A stretch of DNA of 8,357 nucleotides from positions 1-8,357 of the forward strand of contig JASBVX010000047.1 of the NCBI GenBank assembly GCA_029960865.1, read 5' to 3'. How positions within the stretch are numbered: the first letter of the stretch is position 1; each line of letters starts with the position of its first letter. Source of the DNA: Bacillota bacterium (GTDB lineage: Bacteria > Bacillota > Sulfobacillia > RBS10-35). This document shows, piece by piece, positions 1 to 5,502 of the stretch. The notes beneath the pieces are model-generated. The model had not been told where the DNA came from. It saw nothing but the letters and a program-made list of their open reading frames with translations, and made no database searches. The translations under genes and the position numbers were made by a program.

Positions 1-292
1 CCGGATCGATGTGATCGCGGTGGTGATGGGTGCCGAATACCCAAAGGGCATGGCTGATCTCTTCGTAAACGATCCCCAGTTCCGTCAAGTAGGCTTCGGG
101 GAAGGGTTTCCCCAAATCGGCCTCCAGGGCTCTCCCCAGGAGAGCCTCGTGGCTCTTCAGGGCTTCCTGGAGTCGCCGCAGCCCCTCTGACCGGAAGCCT
201 ATATCCAGGGTAAGGCCTATTTGAAAAAAGGCTTTCTGCCTGTGGAAAAGGCTCTTCATTTCTTCCACCACCGCCAAGGATTCCCGGGCCAT
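1..292 (-). CDS. Aldehyde dehydrogenase, class 3-like, N-terminal fragment (runs off left edge)
   Basis: Translating the minus strand from the ATG at 292-290 gives 97 residues with no stop before the window edge. An AGGAGG site (305-300) lies 7 bases upstream, so the start is secure. Residues 12-83 follow the N-terminal helices of the NAD(P)-dependent aldehyde dehydrogenase family, class 3 type. Features seen are a KAFF segment near 20-23, an arginine-rich helix at 38-52, ALEADLGKP (55-63) and EAYLTELG (66-73), then EEIS (77-80). The catalytic cysteine and cofactor-binding regions would lie outside the window, so activity cannot be judged. Residues 84-97 (reading WVFGTHHHRDHIDP) do not match the KxLxxWxxP-type segment expected here and instead resemble a metallo-hydrolase THxHxDH motif. 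This may be real divergence, a rearrangement or an assembly join. The gene is transcribed away from the glutamate synthase-like gene. Confidence 0.72.
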   Translation of the reverse strand, partial: MARESLAVVEEMKSLFHRQKAFFQIGLTLDIGFRSEGLRRLQEALKSHEALLGRALEADLGKPFPEAYLTELGIVYEEISHALWVFGTHHHRDHIDP

Positions 293-317
293 GGAGATCC
301 CTCCTCTCGTTTCTGCC

Positions 318-323
318 ATTGTA
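318..323 (-). promoter_or_regulatory. Possible -10 element for the aldehyde dehydrogenase gene
   Basis: The minus strand reads TACAAT at 323-318, five of six matches to TATAAT. Transcription would begin near 311, leaving a leader of about 20 bases that contains the AGGAGG site. No good -35 hexamer lies 16-18 bases further upstream and there is no TGn extension, so the call is weak. The rest of the 102-base divergent spacer shows no convincing plus-strand promoter. Confidence 0.3.
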
Positions 324-382
324 CGGGAGAAAGAAGAAAAAGGAGCCGTGCATAGCTGGCGGGAGCCGGGAAACCCTTTCTC

Positions 383-403
383 CCAGGAGGACTCTTGGTG
401 GTG
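383..403 (+). promoter_or_regulatory. Ribosome binding site with three stacked candidate starts (TTG, GTG, GTG)
   Basis: AGGAGG occupies 385-390. It is followed by TTG at 395, GTG at 398 and GTG at 401, all in the same frame, at spacings of 4, 7 and 10 bases. The 7-base spacing favours GTG at 398, but the sequence cannot decide among them. A small inverted repeat (361-384) sits immediately before the site. Confidence 0.65.
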
Positions 404-1789
404 CTGGATTCTCTTTTCAATGCCCTCGTCGATGCCCAGATCCGCCGTATTCTGAAAGATCCCTACACAGATAGCCTCGTAAACACCGCCACCACCATCA
501 TGAAGGTGGGTCCCCGGGAAATGCTGGAGACCCTCATGAGGGCTCAGCAGGGGAAAGCTTTGGGAAGGCCCTTTGGGAGCGTGCGCCGCCTTTCCCCCTG
601 GGATCGGCTGCTCCTCAACCCGACCTACCTCACTCGCCTGCCGGTGTCCCACGCCACCCCCATCGACCTGAGGGTCACCCTCGGCCCGCGGGCAGCAAAA
701 CCTCTCCAGGTGGAGCTTCCCGTTATGGTGGCGGGGATGTCCTTTGGCGGGGCCCTCAGCACCCAGGCCAAAGTGGCCCTGGCCAAAGGCGCCTCCTTGG
801 TGGGAACCGCCACCAATACGGGCGAATCCTACTTACCGGAAGAGAGGGAAGCCGCCGCCAAGCTGATCATCCAGTATATCCGGGGCACTTGGCCCCACAG
901 CAGCCAGTTCCGCTGGGATCTTTTCGAAAAAGCCGATGCCATCGAGATTCAAATCGGCCAGGGGGCGCAGGCGGGTGTTCCCCAGATGACCTCCGCCGAG
1001 GTGATCCATGACCGGATGCGGGAAGCCTATGGTCTCGGGGAAGAAGACAACGCCTTGATCGACGCCCATCTCAAGGGGGTCCGCACGCCGGAAGATCTAA
1101 AGGGCCTCGTCCGCGATCTGAAAAAGGAGTTTGAGGTGCCGGTGGGATTGAAATTTGGGGCCACCCAGTGGCTGGAGAGGGAACTGGAGATGGCCCTGCA
1201 GGCCGAAGTGGATTTTGTCGTGCCCGATGGAGCGGAAGCTGGCACCCATGCCGCCTCCCCCACCCTGGCCGACGATACGGGCCTCCCCACTTTTCATGCC
1301 CTGGTCCGTGCCGCCCGTTACCTAGAAAAACGGGGGGTCAAGAAGGACATCACCCTGGTGGCCTCCGGAGGCCTCACCACCCCTGGTCACTTCCTCAAGG
1401 CCCTGGCCCTGGGGGCCGATGTGGTCTACATCGGGACGGTGGCAGTGCTGGCCATGCTGGCCGATGAGATGGCCAAAGCAGCCCCGGGGGAACCGGCCAC
1501 CCAGCTGGTTCTCGAGACAGGTTCCCTGCGCCGAGATCTCGATGTGGAGGCGGCGACCCTCAACCTCCAGCGTTACTTCATGGCCATCCGGGAAGAGCTG
1601 ACCCAGGGTCTGGCGTCGTTGGGCAAAATTCGGGTACAGGAGCTCGGCCGGGAGGACCTGGTGGCGCTGGATGACCATTTGGCGCGTTTTGCCGGCATTC
1701 CGTCGGCGTTGTCCCCGGTTTCCCCCGCAGAAATGGGACAGGACGGTGCCGTGGCAGAAAAGATCCTGGCTCCCGAGGGAAAGGGGTAA
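395..1789 (+). CDS. FMN-binding glutamate synthase-like family protein (stand-alone GltB central domain)
   Basis: This 464-residue protein matches the alpha/beta-barrel FMN domain of the glutamate synthase large subunit (GltB) found as a separate protein in many bacteria. Visible landmarks are MSFGGALS (115-122), the IGQGAQAG loop (187-194) in place of the GltB QGAKPG loop, GLKFGA (251-256), an EAGTHAASP loop (281-289) where GltB has GGTGASP, and the phosphate-binding VASGGLTTPG (322-331) followed by ALGADVVYIGT (338-348). There is no glutaminase domain and no C-terminal beta-helix. The protein contains no cysteine, so it cannot carry the 3Fe-4S cluster of true glutamate synthase. FMN binding is a reasonable inference; the substrate and electron donor are unknown. 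The start is TTG at 395 or, from spacing, GTG at 398. It is divergent from the aldehyde dehydrogenase and 21 bases before trmI. Confidence 0.87.
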   Translation: MVVLDSLFNALVDAQIRRILKDPYTDSLVNTATTIMKVGPREMLETLMRAQQGKALGRPFGSVRRLSPWDRLLLNPTYLTRLPVSHATPIDLRVTLGPRAAKPLQVELPVMVAGMSFGGALSTQAKVALAKGASLVGTATNTGESYLPEEREAAAKLIIQYIRGTWPHSSQFRWDLFEKADAIEIQIGQGAQAGVPQMTSAEVIHDRMREAYGLGEEDNALIDAHLKGVRTPEDLKGLVRDLKKEFEVPVGLKFGATQWLERELEMALQAEVDFVVPDGAEAGTHAASPTLADDTGLPTFHALVRAARYLEKRGVKKDITLVASGGLTTPGHFLKALALGADVVYIGTVAVLAMLADEMAKAAPGEPATQLVLETGSLRRDLDVEAATLNLQRYFMAIREELTQGLASLGKIRVQELGREDLVALDDHLARFAGIPSALSPVSPAEMGQDGAVAEKILAPEGKG

Positions 1790-1810
1790 GGAAAAGCGCC
1801 CTTTGTTACC

Positions 1811-2662
1811 ATGGAGAGGAGCAAAGGGGGAAGGCGACCTTTGTCGCCGTTTGCCTACGGAGATCTGGTGCTTCTTCTGGACGGGAAAGGTCGCCGCGTC
1901 CTCTTGCAGCTGGCGGAAGACCAGGTGAGCCAGGTGCCCTCCGGTCACCACCTTCCCCACCAGGAGGTGGTAGGAAAGGACCCGGGAAGCTGGGTGAAAC
2001 CGGTAGGGGGTCGGCCCCTTTTGGCCCTTCATCCCTCCCTGGAAGACTATGTCATGGCCATGGAGCGGCCCACCCAGATCATCTACCCCAAGGACATGGG
2101 CCAGCTCCTCGTCTATGGGGACGTACGGCCGGGGACCACCATCCTGGAGGCGGGGGTAGGGTCCGGGGCCACCGCCCTTCTCTTTCTGAGGGTTCTGGGA
2201 CCGCAGGGAAAGCTCATCTCGGTGGAGCGCCGCGCGGATTTTCTCCGGGCTGCCCGCGACAATGTGGTGACCTTCTGGGGTGGGTTCCCGGCCTCCTGGG
2301 ATCTGCGGCACGGAGATATCTACGAGGGCCTTCCCGGATGCCCTCCTCTGGATCTCATGTTCCTGGATCTCCCGGAACCCCAGAGGGCCCTCCCGGTGGC
2401 GGCCGACGCCCTCAAACCCGGAGGACTCCTCCTGATTTGGGTGCCTACCATCTATCAGGTGGAGAAGGTCCTGGCCCAAACCCGGCAGAACACTTTCAGT
2501 CCGCCTGACATCAAGGAGTTCTGGGAGCGGGATTGGATCACGGGGCCCCAGAGCTTGCGGCCCGATCATCGTATGGTGGGCCATACCGGTTTCCTCCTGC
2601 GTTTTCGCCGCCACCATGGAAAAGGGGACGGGCTTTATGGACCGCTGGATCCTCCTCTGTGA
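1811..2662 (+). CDS. trmI: tRNA (adenine(58)-N1)-methyltransferase, TrmI family
   Basis: TrmI methylates N1 of adenine 58 in the T-loop of tRNAs, using S-adenosylmethionine and acting as a homotetramer. The 283 residues show the family layout. A small N-terminal barrel (about 14-70) includes YGDLVLLLDGKGRR. Next come the YVMAMERPTQIIYPKD segment (80-95) and the Rossmann SAM-binding motif ILEAGVGSGA (111-120). ISVERR (136-141) has the acidic residue that usually holds the ribose, and LDLPEP (185-190) forms the catalytic-site loop. RPDHRMVGHTGFLL (250-263) is the typical C-terminal signature. The ATG at 1811 has no good ribosome binding site. An in-frame TTG at 1841 lies 6 bases after GGGGGAAGG (1826-1834) and would give a 273-residue protein that still includes every conserved part. 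The 3' end overlaps dinB by 26 bases, which suggests coupled translation. Confidence 0.93.
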   Translation: MERSKGGRRPLSPFAYGDLVLLLDGKGRRVLLQLAEDQVSQVPSGHHLPHQEVVGKDPGSWVKPVGGRPLLALHPSLEDYVMAMERPTQIIYPKDMGQLLVYGDVRPGTTILEAGVGSGATALLFLRVLGPQGKLISVERRADFLRAARDNVVTFWGGFPASWDLRHGDIYEGLPGCPPLDLMFLDLPEPQRALPVAADALKPGGLLLIWVPTIYQVEKVLAQTRQNTFSPPDIKEFWERDWITGPQSLRPDHRMVGHTGFLLRFRRHHGKGDGLYGPLDPPL

Positions 2663-3761
2663 CCTGGATGCCTTCTTTGCCGCCGTGGAAGTCCTGGATC
2701 AGCCCCACCTCAAGGGCAAGCCCGTCATCGTGGGGGGCATGGGTCCTCGCGGGGTGGTGGCTACCTGCTCCTACGAGGCCAGGGCCGCTGGCGTCCATTC
2801 GGCCATGTCTACGGCCAAAGCCCGAGAACTTTGCCCCCAGGGCGTCTTTCTCCCACCCCGTCCCCAGCGCTACCGGGAAAAATCCCAGGAAGTCTTCGCC
2901 ATCTTTCGCCGCTTCGCCCTCATGATCGAACCCCGCTCCATCGACGAGGCCTACCTGGAGGTGGACGGGGATGGCCCGGAGATGGCCAAGGCGATCCAGG
3001 AGGCGGTGGTAAGGGAAACAGGGCTCTCCCTTGCCATCGGAGGGGGTGCCAATAAGGTTGTGGCCAAAATCGCTTCCCAGCTGGCCAAACCGGGGGGAAT
3101 CTTCTGGATTCCCCAGGAAAAGGCCGCTGAGATTCTGGCCCCCCTTCCCGCCGGGATGCTCCCCGGGGTGGGGCCGAAGACCGAGGCCCTTTTGCGAAAG
3201 GAGGGCTACGCTACCATCGGTGACCTGCAAAAGGCCAGCCGGGAAAGGCTCCAGGCTCTCTTGGGGGAGAGGGCCGGTCAGTCCCTGTGGGAAAAAGCGG
3301 CGGGGCAGGGGCCGGAGTTCCTGGACGCTCCCGTCCCCCCCAAATCGGTTAGCGTGGAGGAGACCTTTCCCTTCGACATCCCCTACAGCCAGGTTCCCTC
3401 TGAACTCCGGAAACTTTCCCGCCAGCTGGCGAAAAGGCTGCAGGGGCGCCGTGTCAAGGGCCACACCCTCGCCCTCAAGATCCGTTTCCCCTCCTTCCAA
3501 ACCCTGACCCGCCAGACGGCTTCGCCCCAGGGGCTGCAGGACGAGGAGGAAATCTTCTCCCTGGCCCGGCGTCTCTTTGAAATCCACATGGTCAGGGGTC
3601 AGTATCCCCGGCGAGTGCGCCTGTTGGGGCTGAGGGTAAACCAGCTGAAAAAGGACGAAGGAAAGGGGCGTCAGCTCACCTTCTTTCCCCTTCTGCGGCC
3701 TGATGATCCATTTGCCGGGGCCTTGCCCGAAGAGTCGAGAGGGGAGGGGTTCCCACCTTGA
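2637..3761 (+). CDS. dinB: DNA polymerase IV (Y-family translesion polymerase)
   Basis: DinB copies past damaged bases with low fidelity and no proofreading. The 374 residues carry the full Y-family core. CDLDAFFAAVE (8-18) supplies metal ligand D9 and aromatic steric gate F14, YEARAAGV (46-53) lies in the finger region, and SIDEAYLEV (101-109) carries catalytic D103 and E104. GGGANKVVAKIAS (135-147) follows, then a helix-hairpin-helix with LPGVGPKT (175-182) and the little-finger domain to about 335. Near the C-terminus QLTFF (346-350) is a good match to a beta sliding-clamp binding motif. The chosen ATG has AGGGGA (2623-2628) 8 bases upstream and gives the usual MxRxIL beginning. An in-frame ATG at 2616 has no ribosome binding site. 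No LexA-type box is visible upstream, and the gene seems to depend on transcription through trmI. Confidence 0.95.
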   Translation: MDRWILLCDLDAFFAAVEVLDQPHLKGKPVIVGGMGPRGVVATCSYEARAAGVHSAMSTAKARELCPQGVFLPPRPQRYREKSQEVFAIFRRFALMIEPRSIDEAYLEVDGDGPEMAKAIQEAVVRETGLSLAIGGGANKVVAKIASQLAKPGGIFWIPQEKAAEILAPLPAGMLPGVGPKTEALLRKEGYATIGDLQKASRERLQALLGERAGQSLWEKAAGQGPEFLDAPVPPKSVSVEETFPFDIPYSQVPSELRKLSRQLAKRLQGRRVKGHTLALKIRFPSFQTLTRQTASPQGLQDEEEIFSLARRLFEIHMVRGQYPRRVRLLGLRVNQLKKDEGKGRQLTFFPLLRPDDPFAGALPEESRGEGFPP

Positions 3762-3787
3762 CAGGCTCGGAAGGCGAAAAATAAAAT
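3758..3787 (+). promoter_or_regulatory. Upstream promoter P1 of the tandem pair before carD
   Basis: A perfect -35 hexamer TTGACA (3758-3763) is followed after 18 bases by TAAAAT (3782-3787), five of six matches to the -10 consensus. The -35 overlaps the dinB stop codon. Predicted start is near 3794, giving a leader of about 65 bases before the carD TTG. Inferred from sequence only. Confidence 0.6.
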
Positions 3788-3801
3788 ATCTTTTCCCTTT
3801 T

Positions 3802-3831
3802 TTGACCCGGGAACGGCCTTGCGCATACAAT
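3802..3831 (+). promoter_or_regulatory. Downstream promoter P2 of the tandem pair before carD
   Basis: TTGACC (3802-3807) and TACAAT (3826-3831) are separated by 18 bases, each one base off consensus. An A/T-rich stretch (about 3777-3803) lies directly upstream and could act like an UP element. Transcription would begin near 3838, about 20 bases before the carD start codon. P2 lies just downstream of P1, so readout from both would add together unless one interferes. Confidence 0.65.
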
Positions 3832-3858
3832 GAACAAAAGGGTCCTGGGGGTGATGAT

Positions 3859-4350
3859 TTGTTCCACGTCGGCGACCGGGTGGTCTATCCCATGCATGGC
3901 GCAGGGGTGATAGAGGCCATCGAAGAGCGGGACATATTGGGCGAGACCACCGAGGTTTACGTCATGCGCATGCCGGTGGGCGACATGCAGGTGCTGGTGC
4001 CGGTGGAAAGCAGCGAGGCCATCGGCTTGCGCAGGGTGATGGACGAGGAGCAGTGGGTAGAGGTGCAGGAGATTCTCTCCCTGGACGATGCTTCCGAGAC
4101 CCAGAACTGGAACCGGCGGTACCGGGAAAATGCCGAGCGTTTGAAATCGGGCGACATGCATCTGGTGGCGGCGGTGGTGCGGGATCTTTTGCGCCGTGAG
4201 CGGGAAAAGGGCCTTTCCACGGGGGAGCGGCGCATGCTGGACAATGCCCTGCAGATTCTGGTCAGCGAGGTAGCTCTGGCTTTGGACCTGGAGCCGGAGG
4301 AAGCCGAGGCTCGCATCGAGGCAGCCATCCCCATGGGAAAAAGCGCTTAG
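3859..4350 (+). CDS. carD: CarD-family RNA polymerase-binding transcription regulator
   Basis: CarD binds the RNA polymerase beta subunit and stabilises the open promoter complex. The 163 residues show the RNA-polymerase-interacting Tudor-like domain at the N-terminus (FHVGDRVVYPMHGAGVI, 2-18; LVPVESSEAIGLR, 46-58). A helical domain follows with NWNRRYREN (83-91), VVRDLLRRE (106-114), LSTGERRMLDNA (119-130) and QILVSEVALA (132-141). W84 corresponds to the tryptophan that mycobacterial CarD wedges into the upstream fork of the bubble. Length equals that of mycobacterial CarD. The start is TTG at 3859, preceded by GGGGGTGA (3847-3854), a near match to the anti-Shine-Dalgarno partner. The frame is open further upstream to an ATG at 3703, but that stretch lies inside dinB and encodes nothing CarD-like. 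Two promoters precede it. Confidence 0.95.
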   Translation: MFHVGDRVVYPMHGAGVIEAIEERDILGETTEVYVMRMPVGDMQVLVPVESSEAIGLRRVMDEEQWVEVQEILSLDDASETQNWNRRYRENAERLKSGDMHLVAAVVRDLLRREREKGLSTGERRMLDNALQILVSEVALALDLEPEEAEARIEAAIPMGKSA

Positions 4351-4382
4351 CCGCTGCCGGTTTCCTGCCTCCTGCCCGTAAG

Positions 4383-4391
4383 TGGCATAAT
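4383..4391 (+). promoter_or_regulatory. Possible extended -10 promoter before the PIN/TRAM gene
   Basis: TGG followed by CATAAT (4386-4391) fits a TGn-extended -10 element, five of six matches to TATAAT. The best -35 candidate, TTCCTG (4362-4367, 18-base spacer), is poor, so this would depend on the extension. Transcription would start near 4398, about 19 bases before the ATG. Read-through from carD is also expected because no terminator hairpin lies between the genes. Confidence 0.4.
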
Positions 4392-4402
4392 GTCGCTACG
4401 GG

Positions 4403-4412
4403 AAGGAGGTGA
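4403..4412 (+). promoter_or_regulatory. Strong ribosome binding site that fixes the PIN/TRAM start
   Basis: AAGGAGGTGA is a perfect complement to the 16S rRNA 3' end. It places the start at ATG 4417, 7 bases after the AGGAGG core, and rules out the earlier in-frame ATG at 4390, which lies upstream of the site and overlaps the possible -10 element. Confidence 0.85.
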
Positions 4413-4416
4413 GGAC

Positions 4417-5502
4417 ATGAAGCAGGTGATGCGAACCTTCATCGCTCTTCTGGGAGCATTTCTCGGGTATTACCTCGGCCTCCAGTGGTTGGTCCTCTTG
4501 CCCCGTTTTTCCCTCAACCTCGTAGGTACCCAGGCGATCCTTCTGGTGGCGGGGTTTACCCTCCTGGGTTTTCTCGTTTTCTTCGGGCTAGGGCCTTTCC
4601 TAATCAACGGGACCATCCGCATGACATCCTGGATGGAAAACGGCTTGGCCAAGATCCCGGCCAAGGACATGGCATGGGGCATTCTCGGCATTATCTTTGG
4701 ACTCATCATCGCAGGTCTCTCGGCACCGGCCCTGGGCAAGATCCCTCAGGTGGGCAATTACCTCCCGGCGGCCGTCAGCCTTCTTCTGGGGTATCTGGGG
4801 TGGGCGGTGGCGGTGCGCAAACGGGATGATTGGGCTTCCTTTTTCAACTTCCGCGGGCGGGACGCCCACGGGGAAAGAGGTCAAGGGGCGGGACCGAAGG
4901 TCTTGGATACCAGCGTCATCATCGATGGCCGCATCGTGGACCTCTGCCGCACCGGTTTCCTGGAGGGCACCCTGATCGTCCCCAGCTTTGTCTTGGATGA
5001 GCTGCGCCATATCGCCGACTCCTCCGATGCCTCCCGGCGGAACCGGGGGCGCAGGGGCCTGGAAGTGCTGGATATCTTGCAGAATGAGCTGCGCTTTCCT
5101 CTGGTGGTGGAGAACCGGCCGGTGAGGGCATCTTCCGAAGAAGTGGATGCCAAGCTGGTGGCCCTGGCCAAGGACTTGGGGGCAAAACTTTTGACCAATG
5201 ATTACAATCTCAGCAAGGTGGCCCAATTGCAGGGGGTGCAGGTGCTGAACCTTCATGAACTGGCCAATGCCTTGAAGCCCGTCTTTTTGCCGGGAGAACA
5301 GCTCCAGCTCCAGATCCTGCGGGAAGGAAAAGAGCCGGGACAGGGAGTGGGCTTCTTGGACGACGGGACCATGGTGGTGGTGGAGGGCGGCAACCGCTTC
5401 TTGCAGACGACAGTGACGGTGGAGGTAACCAGCGTCCTGCAAACGACGGCCGGGCGGATGATCTTCGCCCGCCCCCTGACCTCGGCGGTGACCTCCCATT
5501 AA
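4417..5502 (+). CDS. Membrane-anchored PIN/TRAM domain protein (YacL-like putative RNase)
   Basis: The 361-residue protein resembles Bacillus YacL. Four hydrophobic segments (about 6-28, 37-62, 86-106 and 114-134) form a membrane anchor, followed by a short basic linker. A PIN nuclease-fold domain (about 161-285) keeps all four expected acidic residues: D164 in VLDTSVIIDGR, E195 in LDELRHIAD, D244 in EEVDAKL and D262 in LLTNDYNL. A TRAM domain, a small RNA-binding beta-barrel, ends the protein (about 290-352, closing with MIFARP). PIN proteins with this residue set are usually metal-dependent ribonucleases. The target RNA here is unknown, and the membrane topology suggests the catalytic part faces the cytoplasm. 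It follows carD by 66 bases and its stop overlaps the proposed ispDF start, as in the conserved yacL-ispD neighbourhood. Confidence 0.92.
   Translation: MKQVMRTFIALLGAFLGYYLGLQWLVLLPRFSLNLVGTQAILLVAGFTLLGFLVFFGLGPFLINGTIRMTSWMENGLAKIPAKDMAWGILGIIFGLIIAGLSAPALGKIPQVGNYLPAAVSLLLGYLGWAVAVRKRDDWASFFNFRGRDAHGERGQGAGPKVLDTSVIIDGRIVDLCRTGFLEGTLIVPSFVLDELRHIADSSDASRRNRGRRGLEVLDILQNELRFPLVVENRPVRASSEEVDAKLVALAKDLGAKLLTNDYNLSKVAQLQGVQVLNLHELANALKPVFLPGEQLQLQILREGKEPGQGVGFLDDGTMVVVEGGNRFLQTTVTVEVTSVLQTTAGRMIFARPLTSAVTSH
5484..5500 (+). promoter_or_regulatory. Ribosome binding site and probable ATT start codon of ispDF
   Basis: GGCGGTGA (5484-5491) differs by one base from GGAGGTGA and sits 6 bases before ATT at 5498-5500, whose last base is the first base of the upstream TAA stop. 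In this frame an earlier TGA (5489-5491) closes the frame, so only this ATT and the GTG at 5513 can start the protein. The GTG has no ribosome binding site at a normal distance. Confidence 0.5.

Noticed and set aside
2..46. Plus-strand reading RIDVIAVVMGAEYPK, faintly like a carboxypeptidase strand (IAVVLGA)
   Set aside because: The match covers too few residues, and the frame continues as antisense of the aldehyde dehydrogenase with no further similarity. It remains worth recalling if the left edge proves to be a chimeric join.
293..394. Plus-strand promoter in the divergent spacer
   Set aside because: No -35/-10 pair with acceptable hexamers and a 16-18 base spacer could be found for the rightward gene; a promoter may exist but I cannot support a position.
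3771..3803. A/T-rich stretch after dinB as a terminator
   Set aside because: It has T runs but no G+C-rich stem before them; it fits better as promoter sequence for carD.
3703..3858. Extension of the carD frame upstream to ATG 3703
   Set aside because: The extra 52 codons overlap the dinB C-terminus and the promoter region, resemble no CarD domain, and TTG 3859 has a good ribosome binding site.
4390..4416. Extension of the PIN/TRAM frame to ATG 4390
   Set aside because: The perfect AAGGAGGTGA site lies downstream of that ATG and points to ATG 4417.
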